A program made the translations under genes and the position numbers. The notes below the pieces were generated by a model, which made no database searches, had not been told where the DNA came from, and saw nothing but the letters and a program-made list of their open reading frames with translations. Shown piece after piece: positions 17,269 to 26,519 of a DNA stretch of 64,000 nucleotides (position 1 is its first letter; every line of letters starts with the position of its first letter). Source of the stretch: Alphaproteobacteria bacterium (lineage in GTDB: Bacteria; Pseudomonadota; Alphaproteobacteria; Reyranellales; Reyranellaceae); the NCBI GenBank assembly GCA_016869975.1, contig VGCZ01000005.1, forward strand, positions 62,001 to 126,000, written 5' to 3'.

Positions 17269-18048
17269 CTACCGATGCTTCCAGCCCGGCTTGCGCTTCT
17301 CGGCGAAGGCGGCCATGCCCTCGCTCCGGTCGGCGAAGGCGAAGGTGGCGTGGAAGGTGCGGCGCTCGAAGCGCACGCCTTCGGATAAGGTCGTCTCGAA
17401 GGCGCGGTTCACCGACTCCTTCGCCACCATGGTCGCGGGCAGCGACATCGCGGCGATCTTCTCCGCCGTCTTGACCGCCTCGGCCATCAGTTCGGCCAGC
17501 GGCACAACTCTGCTGACGAGGCCGCAGCGCTCCGCTTCGGCGGCGTCCATCATGCGGCCGGTGAGCACCATGTCCATCGCTTTGGACTTGCCGACGAAGC
17601 GCGGCAGGCGCTGCGTGCCGCCGGCGCCGGGGATGGTGCCGAGCGTGATCTCGGGCTGGCCGAACTTGGCGTTGTCGGCGGCGATGATGAAGTCACACAT
17701 CATCGCCATCTCGCAGCCGCCGCCCAGTGCGTAACCCGCCACTGCCGCGACGATTGGCTTGCGCACCTGGCTCACCTTCTCCCAGCCGACGGTGATGAAG
17801 TCCTTGAGGAACACGTCCTGGTAGGACTGGTCCTTCATCTCCTTGATGTCGGCGCCGGCGGCGAAGGCCTTGTCGCTGCCGGTCAGCACCATGCAGCCGA
17901 TATTGGCGTCGGCCTCGAACGTATCGAGCGCCTGGCCGAGCTCCTTGACCAGTGCAGCGCAGAGTGCGTTGAGCGCCTGCGGCCTGTTCAGGCGAATGAT
18001 GCCGACGCGCCCCTGGGTCTCGGTGGTGATGTTCTCGTAGGTGGCCAC
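17269..18048 (-). CDS. Enoyl-CoA hydratase
   Basis: This crotonase-fold enzyme hydrates 2-trans-enoyl-CoA in beta-oxidation. It has 259 residues. The oxyanion-hole region is [10 protein letters not shown]. Catalytic glutamates are Glu113 in [11 protein letters not shown] and Glu133 in [18 protein letters not shown], matching the mitochondrial short-chain hydratase. The start codon is GTG, with GGAGGG six bases upstream. It follows mutM by 40 bases on the same strand and occupies its usual place in the alphaproteobacterial dnaA locus. Confidence 0.93.
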   Translation of the reverse strand: MATYENITTETQGRVGIIRLNRPQALNALCAALVKELGQALDTFEADANIGCMVLTGSDKAFAAGADIKEMKDQSYQDVFLKDFITVGWEKVSQVRKPIVAAVAGYALGGGCEMAMMCDFIIAADNAKFGQPEITLGTIPGAGGTQRLPRFVGKSKAMDMVLTGRMMDAAEAERCGLVSRVVPLAELMAEAVKTAEKIAAMSLPATMVAKESVNRAFETTLSEGVRFERRTFHATFAFADRSEGMAAFAEKRKPGWKHR

Positions 18049-18088
18049 GAAGCCCTCCGTCTCGAAGTTGTACTAGATTAAAGACGAC

Positions 18089-18928
18089 TCAGCGCTGGCA
18101 GCGCGCGCAATAGAAGGTCGAGCGACCCGACTGCACGATGCGCCGCACGGCGCGCCCGCAACCCGGCGTCGGGCAGGTGGCGCCCTCCTTGTCATAGACC
18201 GAGAAGCGCGTCTGAAAATAGCCCAGCTCGCCATCGGGCTGCACGTGATCGCGCAAGGTGGAACCGCCGTCGCGGATCGAACGGCCGAGCACGTCCTTGA
18301 TCGCGGCCATCAGCCTGACGGCGCGGTCCTCCTTGACGGTGTGCGCCGATCGTCGCGGCGAGATGCCGGCGTGATAGAGCGCCTCGCAGGCGTAGATATT
18401 GCCGACGCCGACCAGCACGCGCTGATCGAGCAGCGCCGCCTTGATCGGCGTGCGCTTGCCCTTCAGCCGCGCCGCCAGCGCCCTGCCGTCGAAGGCCTGA
18501 TCGAGCGGCTCGGGCCCGAGGCCGGCGAACAGCTTGTGGCCTTCGATCTCGCCATCGGCCAGCAGCAGCACCAGGCCGAAGCGGCGCGCGTCGTTGAAGC
18601 GGATCTGCCAGCCGTCGTCGGTCTCGAAGACGACGTGGTCGTGGGCGTCGAAGGGCTTGGCGTTGGCTTCCTTCGCCGGCACCAGGACCATGCGGCCCGA
18701 CATGCCCAGGTGCACGACGATGGTCTCGCCGCCCTCCAGGCGCCACAGCATGTACTTGGCGCGGCGTTCGAGGTGGCGCACACGGCGACCCTCGACGCGC
18801 TGGGCGAATTTCGTGGGCATCGGCACGCGCAGATCCTTGCGCCGCTGGATCAGCCTGGCGATGCGCCGCCCCTCGAGGCGCGGGGCGAGGCCGCGCATCA
18901 CGGTTTCGACTTCGGGGAGCTCGGGCAT
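18089..18928 (-). CDS. mutM: Formamidopyrimidine-DNA glycosylase MutM
   Basis: This glycosylase/AP lyase removes 8-oxoguanine and formamidopyrimidines. It has 279 residues. It starts MPELPEVETVMRGL, giving the catalytic N-terminal Pro and Glu3. The zinc finger has Cys252, Cys257, Cys274 and Cys277 at the C-terminus. The helix-two-turn-helix tract VGVGNIYACEALYHAGI is intact. The ATG at 18928 is fixed by the need for a proline at position 2. It is divergent from the EEP phosphatase. Confidence 0.96.
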   Translation of the reverse strand: MPELPEVETVMRGLAPRLEGRRIARLIQRRKDLRVPMPTKFAQRVEGRRVRHLERRAKYMLWRLEGGETIVVHLGMSGRMVLVPAKEANAKPFDAHDHVVFETDDGWQIRFNDARRFGLVLLLADGEIEGHKLFAGLGPEPLDQAFDGRALAARLKGKRTPIKAALLDQRVLVGVGNIYACEALYHAGISPRRSAHTVKEDRAVRLMAAIKDVLGRSIRDGGSTLRDHVQPDGELGYFQTRFSVYDKEGATCPTPGCGRAVRRIVQSGRSTFYCARCQR

Positions 18929-18996
18929 GGCTGATGCGGCGGCGACAGATCGCGGGAGCGGATGGTATTGGGCCGCCCGCCATAGCACACTCCCTG

Positions 18997-20010
18997 ATGA
19001 TGCGCCGCCCGCTCTCGCCGATCGTCCGTCCTGTTGTCGGCGCGCTGTGGCTGCTCGCGGCGCTGGCGCTGGCCGGCCGCTACCTGGTCGCGGTCGAACT
19101 GTACAGCCACTTCCAGCCATCGCTGCTGCTCGCCTGCGCGGCGGCGACGCTCGCGGCGCTCGCGCTTCGCCGCTGGAGCGCGGGCCTCGTGTCGGCCGCC
19201 TTGGCGCTGGCGCTGGGCTGGAGCGCCGGGCCTTATCTGTGGCCCCCGCCGGCGCTGCCGGCGGAAGCCGGGCCACAGCATGTGCGCTTTCTGTGGTCCA
19301 ACCTGCGGAATTGGTCGACGTCGAGTGAGGCGCTCGACGTCGTACTCGACGATGCCCGGGCCGATATCGTCATGCTAACCGAGCTGTCGGCCCGACATGC
19401 GCGCGCGGTCGAGCGCGCCCGTGCGCGCTGGCCATACCAGACGCGCTTTCCGCGTGGCTCGGCCTTCGATCTGCTGCTGCTCAGCCGCTGGGAGCCGCGC
19501 AACCTGCGCATCCACGAACCCTTCGGCGATCAATTGCCGATCTTCGACGCGCTGATCTGCCCGGGTGTCGATCTCCAGGACTGGGCCGAGGCGTGCGTCG
19601 CCGTAATCGCCTTGCACGCGGTGCGGCCGGCGCTGCCGGGCGGCTTTTTCGGCGTGCCGCCGACGCGGCGCGACACCATGCTCGCCACCGCCGCGGCGGC
19701 GGTGCGGCGGCGGACCGCCGAAGGCCATCGCGTCGTGCTGATGGGCGATCTCAATACGACCCCGTGGTCGGCGAGCTTCCGCCGCGTGCTCGACGACAGC
19801 GTCCTGCTCGACAGCGCCACGCGACCCGCCGAGCGGCCGCGCTGGCCGCGGCCGACCTGGTTCTCGTACTGGCCGGGAATCGGGCTGCCGATCGACCACA
19901 TCCTGTTGTCGCCGGGCTGGCGCATCCACGAGCGGCGGCTGGGGCCGTTCTTCGGTTCCGACCATCGCCCGCTGGTGATCGAGCTCAGCCCAATCGGCCG
20001 CAGCGGGTGA
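18997..20010 (+). CDS. Membrane-anchored endonuclease/exonuclease/phosphatase family protein
   Basis: This 337-residue protein has two or three N-terminal membrane helices (about residues 8-85, including VVGALWLLAALALAGRYLV) and a C-terminal EEP domain. Active-site tracts are FLWSNLRN, VMLTELSARH, LMGDLNTTPWSASFRRV and GSDHRPLVIEL. This layout resembles the YafD-type branch. It may act on a lipid or nucleotide phosphodiester at the membrane, but the substrate is unknown. The start among adjacent ATGs at 18997 and 19000 is uncertain. It reads into ubiE after 12 bases. Confidence 0.8.
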   Translation: MMRRPLSPIVRPVVGALWLLAALALAGRYLVAVELYSHFQPSLLLACAAATLAALALRRWSAGLVSAALALALGWSAGPYLWPPPALPAEAGPQHVRFLWSNLRNWSTSSEALDVVLDDARADIVMLTELSARHARAVERARARWPYQTRFPRGSAFDLLLLSRWEPRNLRIHEPFGDQLPIFDALICPGVDLQDWAEACVAVIALHAVRPALPGGFFGVPPTRRDTMLATAAAAVRRRTAEGHRVVLMGDLNTTPWSASFRRVLDDSVLLDSATRPAERPRWPRPTWFSYWPGIGLPIDHILLSPGWRIHERRLGPFFGSDHRPLVIELSPIGRSG

Positions 20011-20022
20011 GGTGTTGGTGCC

Positions 20023-20820
20023 ATGGCGGCAGGGCAGGCGGCGGTCTATATCCAAGATATGAGTGGGGAGCCCGACCCGTCCGGCACGGCGCCGTTCGGC
20101 CTGCGCGACGTGCCCGTCGCGGACAAGGCCGGCTTGGTGCGTCAGGTCTTTGACAGCGTGGCTGGACGCTATGACCTGATGAACGACCTGATGTCGCTGG
20201 GCGTGCATCGGTTATGGAAAGACACGCTGGTCGACCGGTTGGCGCCGCGCGCCGGCATGCGCTTCATCGATGTCGCCGGTGGCACGGGCGACGTCGCCTT
20301 CCGCATCGCCAGACGGTTGGGCGCGGCCGCCGACATCACGGTCTGCGATATCAACGCGACCATGCTTGGCGTCGGGCGCGACCGCGCTGTCGACCGCAAC
20401 CTGCTGCATGGGCTCGCCTGGGTCACCGGCGACGCCGAGGCGCTGCCGTTCCCGGATCGCAGCTTCGACGCCTATACGATCGCCTTCGGCCTGCGCAACG
20501 TCACGCGCATGGAACAGGCGCTGCATGAGGCGCGCCGCGTGCTTAGGCCGGGCGGGCGCTTCTTCTGCCTGGAATTCAGCAAGGTCGGCCTGCCGGCTCT
20601 GGCGGCGGTCTATGAGCGCTACTCCGCGACCGTGCTGCCGACCATCGGCGGCCTGGTCGCCGGCGATCGCGAGTCTTATCGCTACCTGCACGAAAGCATC
20701 CAGCGCCACCCGCCACAGCGGGAGTTGGCGGCGATGATGGAGCGTGCCGGGCTGGCGCGAGTGGGCTGGCGCGACCTGTCGGGCGGCATCGTGGCGCTGC
20801 ACGGCGGGTGGCGCGTGTGA
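20023..20820 (+). CDS. ubiE: Ubiquinone/menaquinone C-methyltransferase UbiE
   Basis: UbiE is the SAM-dependent C-methyltransferase of ubiquinone (and menaquinone) synthesis. It has 265 residues. The SAM-binding motif DVAGGTGDVAFRIA is near 86, followed by GDAEALPFPDRSFDAY, AFGLRNVTRM and the family tail LHESIQRHPPQ. The N-terminus (MAAGQAAVYIQ) is longer than usual, and MSGEPDP at 20059 is another possible start. It is 12 bases after the EEP gene and 11 bases before ubiB. Confidence 0.96.
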   Translation: MAAGQAAVYIQDMSGEPDPSGTAPFGLRDVPVADKAGLVRQVFDSVAGRYDLMNDLMSLGVHRLWKDTLVDRLAPRAGMRFIDVAGGTGDVAFRIARRLGAAADITVCDINATMLGVGRDRAVDRNLLHGLAWVTGDAEALPFPDRSFDAYTIAFGLRNVTRMEQALHEARRVLRPGGRFFCLEFSKVGLPALAAVYERYSATVLPTIGGLVAGDRESYRYLHESIQRHPPQRELAAMMERAGLARVGWRDLSGGIVALHGGWRV

Positions 20821-20831
20821 GCGGGCGCTGA

Positions 20832-22343
20832 ATGCTGCGACCCCTGCGCAATTCGCTGCGCCTGGCGCGCCTGGCCTACACGCTGGCGCGCCACGACGCG
20901 TTGTTCCCGCTTGAGGTCATGGGCGTGGCGCCCGGAATCGTGGCGCTGGCGCGCCTGGTGCGCCGGCGCGGCGATCGACGAAGGCCGGGCGAGCGCCTGA
21001 CGGCGGCGTTCTCGCAGATGGGGCCGAGCTTCATCAAGTTCGGCCAGGCGCTGTCGACCCGTGCCGACCTCTTGAGCGAGCAGGTCGCGCTCGATCTCGG
21101 CCAATTGGTCGACCACCTGCAGCCCTTCTCCGGCGCCGAGGCCAAGCGGACCATTGAACTCGAGCTCGGCAAGCCGATCAGCGATCTCTTCATGCGCTTC
21201 GACGAGGTGCCGGTCGCCGCCGCCTCGATCGCGCAGGTGCACTACGCCGAGACCATCGCCGGCGAGAAGGTCGCGGTGAAGGTGCTGCGGCCTGGTATCG
21301 AGGCGGCCTTCGCGCGCGACCTCGATCTGTTCTACTGGCTGGCCGGGTTGGTCGAGGTGGCGCGCCCGCAATACCGCCGGCTGAAGCCGGTCGAGACCGT
21401 GCGCGCTTTCGCCGAGGTGACGCGCACCGAGATGGATCTGCGCATGGAGGCGGCCGCGGCGCAGGAGCTGGGCGAGAATTTCGCCGACGATCCGGGCTAT
21501 CGCACGCCGCGCATCTACTGGGACCTCTCGGCCCGGCGCGTCATGACCATGGAGCGCATCGAGGGCATCCCGATCGGCGAGCGCGAGCGGCTGCTGGCGG
21601 CCGGCCACGACGTCAACGAGGTGCTGCGCAAGAGCGCCGAGGCGTTCTTCTACCAGGTGTTCCGCGACGGCTTTTTCCACGGCGACATGCATGGCGGCAA
21701 CGCCTTCGTCGAGGCCTCCGGCGCCATCGTGCCGGTCGATTTCGGTATCATGGGCCGCGTCGATGCCGACACGCGCGGCTATCTCGCGGAGCTGCTGATC
21801 GCCTTCCTGCGCCGCGACTATCGCGCCGTGGCCGAGGTGCAGTTCCGCGCCGGCTTCGTGCCGCTCGACCAGTCGGTCGAGCTGTTCGCCCAGGCCTGCC
21901 GCTCGATCGGCGAGCCGATCTTCGGCAAGCCCTCGAACCAGATCTCGATCGGCCGCCTGCTGGCCCAGCTGCTGCGCGTCACCGAGCGCTTCGAGATGGC
22001 CGCCCAGCCGCAATTGCTGCTGCTGCAGAAGACCATGCTGATGGCCGAGGGCATGGGCACCAAGCTCAACCCCGAGGTCAACATCTGGGAGCTGGCGAGG
22101 CCGCTGATCGAGGACTGGATGCGCCGCCATTTCGGCCCGCGCGCGCGGATCGAGCGCGCCGTCGCCGAAGCGCTGGAGGGCGCGCGTCGCGTGCCGCGAC
22201 TGCTGCGCACGCTCGAGAGCCTCGCCGAGGGCGAGCGCCATCGCGCGGCGGCGCCGGCGCGCTGGGCGGCGTGGCGACCGACCTGGAGCGGCGCGCTGGC
22301 TGCCCTCGCCCTGCTGGCGGCGGCACTGGCGTGGTGGCGCTGA
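20832..22343 (+). CDS. ubiB: Ubiquinone biosynthesis regulatory kinase UbiB
   Basis: UbiB is an atypical kinase/ATPase of the ABC1/ADCK family needed for ubiquinone synthesis, probably helping to extract lipid intermediates. It has 503 residues. The family motif FIKFGQALSTRADLL is near 68-82, the alanine-rich loop AAASIAQVH is near 130, FFHGDMHGGN is near 281 and the metal-binding DFG is in VPVDFGIMG. One C-terminal helix (LAALALLAAALAW) anchors it in the membrane. It is tightly linked to ubiE. Confidence 0.96.
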   Translation: MLRPLRNSLRLARLAYTLARHDALFPLEVMGVAPGIVALARLVRRRGDRRRPGERLTAAFSQMGPSFIKFGQALSTRADLLSEQVALDLGQLVDHLQPFSGAEAKRTIELELGKPISDLFMRFDEVPVAAASIAQVHYAETIAGEKVAVKVLRPGIEAAFARDLDLFYWLAGLVEVARPQYRRLKPVETVRAFAEVTRTEMDLRMEAAAAQELGENFADDPGYRTPRIYWDLSARRVMTMERIEGIPIGERERLLAAGHDVNEVLRKSAEAFFYQVFRDGFFHGDMHGGNAFVEASGAIVPVDFGIMGRVDADTRGYLAELLIAFLRRDYRAVAEVQFRAGFVPLDQSVELFAQACRSIGEPIFGKPSNQISIGRLLAQLLRVTERFEMAAQPQLLLLQKTMLMAEGMGTKLNPEVNIWELARPLIEDWMRRHFGPRARIERAVAEALEGARRVPRLLRTLESLAEGERHRAAAPARWAAWRPTWSGALAALALLAAALAWWR

Positions 22344-22383
22344 GCGTCCGCCGCGCTAGAATGTGCGTCCGGAGGACGCGTCC

Positions 22384-23259
22384 ATGGAACTGATTCCGCT
22401 GGCTACCGGTTTCGGCGTCGAGGTGCGGGGCGTCAATCTGATCGACGTGGCGTCGAGCGACGCGGCATATCAGGCGGTGCGCGCGGCGTTCGAGGAGCAC
22501 TCGGTGCTGCTGTTCCGCGATCAGCGGATCAGCGACGACGTGCAGGTCGCCTACTCGCGCGCCTTCGGGCCGCTCGAGCTCTCGAAGGTCGGCTCGATCG
22601 GCCACGGTTCGTTCTACGGCGTGCTGCGCAATGTCGACGCCGACGGCAGGATCGTGCCCGACGACCACAAGGAAGCGCTGCGCGCGCGCGCCAACCAGCT
22701 CTGGCACACCGACAGCTCCTTCAAGCGCTCGCCGGCTCTGGCCTCGGTGCTGTCGGCGCGCACCATCCCCGATCGCGGCGGCGAGACGCAGTTCACCTCG
22801 ACCCGCCTGGCTTGGGAACGCCTGCCGCCCGCCACGCGGGCGAAGCTCAAGGACCTCGTGGTCTGGCACAGCTACGCCAATTCGCGCGACCAGATCTCGC
22901 CCAAGCTGATGTCGCCGGCCGAACGCGAGGCGCTGCCGCCGGTCGACTGGCGCATGACCTGGCGCAACCCGGTGAATGGCCGCACGGCGCTCTACATCGC
23001 CTCGCACGCCAGCGCGATCGACGGCATGGGCGACAACGAGGCCAAGGCCCTGCTCGGCGGCTTGATCGAGGACGCCACGCGCGAGGAATACACCTATCTG
23101 CATGTCTGGCGGCCGGGCGACGTGGTGATGTGGGACAACCGCGCCACCATGCATCGCGGCCGGCCATGGCCCGGCGACCAGGTCCGTCACATGGTGCGGA
23201 CGACGATCTCGGCGACCGACGCCGACGGCGTGCCGCACGTCCTGCCGATGGCGGCCTAG
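22384..23259 (+). CDS. TauD/TfdA-family 2-oxoglutarate dioxygenase
   Basis: This Fe(II)/2-oxoglutarate-dependent oxygenase has 291 residues. Iron ligands are His108 and Asp110 in LWHTDSS and a distal His near 256 in TMHRGRPW. The 2-oxoglutarate-binding arginine is in VRTT. Relatives open taurine, 2,4-D or other small carboxylated substrates, and this one is unassigned. The ATG at 22384 has GGAGGA seven bases upstream. It sits between ubiB and coaBC, where it is not part of the usual dnaA-locus order, so it may be an insertion. Confidence 0.88.
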   Translation: MELIPLATGFGVEVRGVNLIDVASSDAAYQAVRAAFEEHSVLLFRDQRISDDVQVAYSRAFGPLELSKVGSIGHGSFYGVLRNVDADGRIVPDDHKEALRARANQLWHTDSSFKRSPALASVLSARTIPDRGGETQFTSTRLAWERLPPATRAKLKDLVVWHSYANSRDQISPKLMSPAEREALPPVDWRMTWRNPVNGRTALYIASHASAIDGMGDNEAKALLGGLIEDATREEYTYLHVWRPGDVVMWDNRATMHRGRPWPGDQVRHMVRTTISATDADGVPHVLPMAA

Positions 23260-23356
23260 CGACCGCGACTTGGCGGCCCTTGCGGATCGTCAATTCCCTC
23301 CTTAATCAGGGTGGAATTGGTCTGGCGGCGACCTGAGCGGAGGGCCTCGGCGATCC

Positions 23357-24667
23357 ATGCTGACCGGCAAGCGTATTCTGCTGATCCTGAGCGGTGGTAT
23401 CGCCGCGTTCAAATGCCATGACCTGATCCGTCGCCTGCGCGAGCGCGGCGCTTCGGTGCGCTGCGTTCTGACCCCCGCGGCCGCGAGGTTCGTCACCCCG
23501 CTGTCGTTGCAGGCGCTGAGCGAGGACAAGGTCTACAGCGACCTGTTCTCTCTGACCGACGAAAGCGAGATGGGCCACATCAACCTCTCGCGCGAGGCCG
23601 ATCTTCTGGTCGTGGCACCGGCCAGCGCCAATATCTTGGCGCGCATGGCGCAGGGTTTGGCCGACGACCTGGCCACCACCGTGTTGCTGGCCACCGACAA
23701 GGCGGTGCTGGTCGCGCCGGCGATGAACGTCCGCATGTGGCTGCATCCGGCGACCCGGGCCAATGTCGCGACCCTGCGGTCGCGCGGCGTGGCTTTTGTA
23801 GGCCCCAACGAGGGCGCGATGGCCTGCAACGAGTTCGGGCCGGGCCGCATGTCGGAGCCGCTGGAGATCGTCGCCGCCATCGAAGCCTATTTCACGGGTC
23901 GCCTGCCGGCCGCCGAGCCGCCGCCGCTGATCTCCGGGCCCTCGGTGATCCGCATGCCGCCCGAGCCCATGGGCGGTGCGATCGCGCACCGGCCGCTGAT
24001 GAGCCGCCGCGCCATCGTCACCTCGGGGCCGACGCGCGAGGCGATCGACCCGGTGCGCTACATCTCCAATCATTCCTCCGGCAAGCAGGGCCACGCCATC
24101 GCCGGCGCGCTCGCGGCGCTGGGCGCGGAGGTCACGCTGGTGACCGGCCCGGTCGGTGTCGCCGATCCGGCCGGGGTGAAGGTCGTGCGGGTCGAGTCGG
24201 CCGACGACATGCTGGCGGCGTGTCGCGCGGCGCTGCCCGCCGACATCGTGGTCTGCGCCGCCGCCGTCGCCGACTGGAAGGTGCGCAACGCCGCCAACGG
24301 CAAGCTGAAGAAGGTGCCCGGCGCGGCGCCGCCGGCGCTCGAACTGGTGCCCAATCCCGATATCCTGGCGAGCCTGGCCGCGTCCGGCCCGCAACGCCCG
24401 GCGCTCGTGGTCGGTTTCGCGGCCGAGACCGAGAACGTCGTCGCCAACGCCGTGGCCAAGCGCGAACGCAAGGGCTGCGACTGGATCGTCGCCAACGACG
24501 TGTCACCGGCCACGGGTACCTTCGGCGGGGATCGCAACACCGTGCACCTGGTGACGGCGTCGGGTGTCGAAGCCTGGCCGACCTTGGCGAAGGATGCCGT
24601 GGCCGAAGAGCTCGCGCGTCGCGTCGTTCGTCACTTTGGCACGAGCGGCGTAGTGGCCGCTTCTTGA
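23357..24667 (+). CDS. coaBC: Bifunctional phosphopantothenoylcysteine decarboxylase/synthetase CoaBC
   Basis: This enzyme performs two steps of coenzyme A synthesis: ligation of cysteine to 4'-phosphopantothenate and decarboxylation of the product. It has 436 residues. The FMN-dependent CoaC part carries ILSGGIAAFK, VVAPASANI and PAMNVRMW plus the lid ACNEFGPGRM. The CoaB part begins near 215 with TSGPTREAIDPVRYISNHSS and includes KLKK near the CTP/substrate site. It is 21 bases upstream of dut, the usual order. Confidence 0.96.
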   Translation: MLTGKRILLILSGGIAAFKCHDLIRRLRERGASVRCVLTPAAARFVTPLSLQALSEDKVYSDLFSLTDESEMGHINLSREADLLVVAPASANILARMAQGLADDLATTVLLATDKAVLVAPAMNVRMWLHPATRANVATLRSRGVAFVGPNEGAMACNEFGPGRMSEPLEIVAAIEAYFTGRLPAAEPPPLISGPSVIRMPPEPMGGAIAHRPLMSRRAIVTSGPTREAIDPVRYISNHSSGKQGHAIAGALAALGAEVTLVTGPVGVADPAGVKVVRVESADDMLAACRAALPADIVVCAAAVADWKVRNAANGKLKKVPGAAPPALELVPNPDILASLAASGPQRPALVVGFAAETENVVANAVAKRERKGCDWIVANDVSPATGTFGGDRNTVHLVTASGVEAWPTLAKDAVAEELARRVVRHFGTSGVVAAS

Positions 24668-24688
24668 GGCCTGGAATGGAGTTGGGGC

Positions 24689-25174
24689 ATGGCTAACGGG
24701 GATCTGGGCGCGGCGGCGGGGGTCGATGTGCGTGTCGCGGTGACGCGCCTGCCGCACGCGGCCGACCTGCCTCTGCCGGCCTACGCCACCGATCAGGCCG
24801 CCGGCATGGATCTGCTGGCCGCGGTCACGTCTGACATCGTGCTGCCCTCGCTGGGCCGGGCCATCGTGCCAACCGGCCTTTCCATCGCGCTGCCGGCCGG
24901 TTGGGAGGCGCAGGTCAGGCCGCGGTCGGGACTGGCGGCCAAGAACGGGGTCACCGTCGCCAACGCGCCGGGCACCGTCGACGCCGACTACCGCGGCGAG
25001 GTCGGCGTCATTCTCGTCAATCTCGGCACAGAGCCTTTCACCATCACGCGCGGCATGCGCATCGCCCAGATGGTGATCGCCCGCCACGCGCGCGCCGCCT
25101 GGGACGAGGTCGAGGCGTTGCCTGAAAGCGTGCGCGGCCCCGGCGGCTTCGGCTCCACCGGGCTGAAAGGCTGA
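24689..25174 (+). CDS. dut: Deoxyuridine 5'-triphosphate nucleotidohydrolase
   Basis: This trimeric dUTPase hydrolyses dUTP to dUMP, keeping uracil out of DNA. It has 161 residues. All five motifs are visible: [39 protein letters not shown] and the C-terminal arm [10 protein letters not shown]. It is followed after 13 bases by the Rrf2 regulator. Confidence 0.97.
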   Translation: MANGDLGAAAGVDVRVAVTRLPHAADLPLPAYATDQAAGMDLLAAVTSDIVLPSLGRAIVPTGLSIALPAGWEAQVRPRSGLAAKNGVTVANAPGTVDADYRGEVGVILVNLGTEPFTITRGMRIAQMVIARHARAAWDEVEALPESVRGPGGFGSTGLKG

Positions 25175-25187
25175 GGAGGGCCGCGCG

Positions 25188-25640
25188 GTGCCACGCCTCA
25201 GCAAGAAGACGATGTTCGCGATCGAGGCGGTGCTCGACGTCGCCTTCAATGCGGGCGAGGCGCCGGTGCGCAGCGGCGATATCACTCGCCGGCAGAAGAT
25301 CCCCAAGCGCTACCTCGAGCAGGTGCTGCAGCACTTGGTGCGCGCCGGCATCCTCGCCGGCAAGCGCGGCCCGCGTGGTGGCTACAAGCTGGGCCGCGAA
25401 CGCCGCTTGATCACATTGGGCGAGATCGTCCGCGTCGTGCGTACCCTGGAGGCGGAAACCGAGCCGGACGACGATACGGGATCGGCGTTGGCGCACGAGG
25501 TCGTATGGCCGACCTGGCACCGTCTGCGCGAGGAGCTGATGAGCAAGCTCGACGCCATCACCATCGAGGATCTCTGCCGCGACGCGCGCGAGCGTGGTGT
25601 GAAAAGCGAGCCGGGCGACCGGCTGGAGTTCCACATATGA
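25188..25640 (+). CDS. Rrf2-family regulator without the Fe-S cysteines
   Basis: This winged-helix regulator has 150 residues. The N-terminal helix-turn-helix region (KKTMFAIEAVLDVAFNAG, then KRYLEQVLQHLVRAGILAG and the wing GPRGGYKLGRE) is typical of Rrf2/IscR. The three-cysteine cluster-binding loop of IscR is absent; the only Cys is near residue 128. It therefore probably senses something other than Fe-S status, as CymR-like members do. It starts with GTG preceded by AGGAGGG, and its stop overlaps the next gene's ATG by four bases. Confidence 0.85.
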   Translation: MPRLSKKTMFAIEAVLDVAFNAGEAPVRSGDITRRQKIPKRYLEQVLQHLVRAGILAGKRGPRGGYKLGRERRLITLGEIVRVVRTLEAETEPDDDTGSALAHEVVWPTWHRLREELMSKLDAITIEDLCRDARERGVKSEPGDRLEFHI

Positions 25641-26479
25641 GCGCCATTCCCAGCGTCACCCTGCCGTCGGGCGCGACCATGCCGGCCTTTGGCCTCGGCA
25701 CCTGGCGCATGGGCAACGAACGCGGCAGGCGCAAGCAGGAGACCGACGCCATCGCCCATGCCATCGACATCGGCTACCCGATGATCGACACGGCGGAGAT
25801 GTACGGCGAGGGCGTCGCCGAGGAGGCGATCGCCGACGCGCTGCGGGGCCGCAAGCGCGACGCGATCTACCTCGTCAGTAAGGTCTATCCGCACAACGCC
25901 TCGAAGCTGGGCACGGTGGCGGCCTGCGAGCGCAGCCTCAAGCGGCTGAAGACCGACCGCATCGACCTCTACCTGCTGCACTGGCGCGGTCAGCACGCCT
26001 TCGCCGACACGATCGAGGGCTTCGAGCGCCTGCGCCGCGACGGCAAGATCAACGATTGTGGTGTCAGCAATTTCGATCGCGACGACATGGAGGAATGGGC
26101 AGCGCTCGATGGCGGGCGCTGCGGCACCAACCAGGTCATGTACAACCTGGCGCGTCGCGGCATCGAGTACGACCTCGTGCCCTGGCAGCGCCAGCATCGC
26201 ATTCCCGTCATGGCCTATTCGCCGCTCGACCAGGGCCCGCTGCTGCGCCACGCCACCCTGAAGACGATCGCCGAGCGCCACGGCGCCACGCCGGCGCAGA
26301 TCGCGCTGGCCTGGCTGCTGCGCCAGGAGGGCATGGTGGCGATCCCCAAATCCGCCGATCGCGCCCGGGTCAGCGAGAACTTCGGCGCGCTGAAGGTCAG
26401 GCTCACCGAGGCCGATCTCACCGACCTCGATCGCGCCTTCCCGCCGCCCAAGCGCAAGACGTCCTTGGCGATGAGCTGA
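25637..26479 (+). CDS. Aldo-keto reductase
   Basis: This NADPH-dependent aldo-keto reductase has 280 residues. The catalytic tetrad is complete: Asp51 and Tyr56 in DTAEMYGEG, Lys82 in LVSKVYP and His115 in LYLLHWRG. The coenzyme-binding tail IPKSADRARVSENF is present. The substrate is unknown; the family reduces methylglyoxal and other aldehydes. Its ATG overlaps the Rrf2 stop (ATGA), so the two are translationally coupled and the regulator may control it. Confidence 0.9.
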   Translation: MSAIPSVTLPSGATMPAFGLGTWRMGNERGRRKQETDAIAHAIDIGYPMIDTAEMYGEGVAEEAIADALRGRKRDAIYLVSKVYPHNASKLGTVAACERSLKRLKTDRIDLYLLHWRGQHAFADTIEGFERLRRDGKINDCGVSNFDRDDMEEWAALDGGRCGTNQVMYNLARRGIEYDLVPWQRQHRIPVMAYSPLDQGPLLRHATLKTIAERHGATPAQIALAWLLRQEGMVAIPKSADRARVSENFGALKVRLTEADLTDLDRAFPPPKRKTSLAMS

Positions 26480-26480
26480 T

Positions 26481-26516
26481 CTTTCCTTCTCCCCGCCTTC
26501 GCGGTGAGAAGGAAAG
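26481..26516. repeat. Palindromic repeat, family A copy 1 / bidirectional terminator
   Basis: CTTTCCTTCTC (26481-26491) pairs with GAGAAGGAAAG (26506-26516) around an inner CCGC/GCGG stem with a CTTC loop. It lies between the convergent aldo-keto reductase and ybeY genes. Four related hairpins occur at 43.27, 44.49, 47.62 and 48.87 kb. Confidence 0.7.
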
Positions 26517-26519
26517 AAA

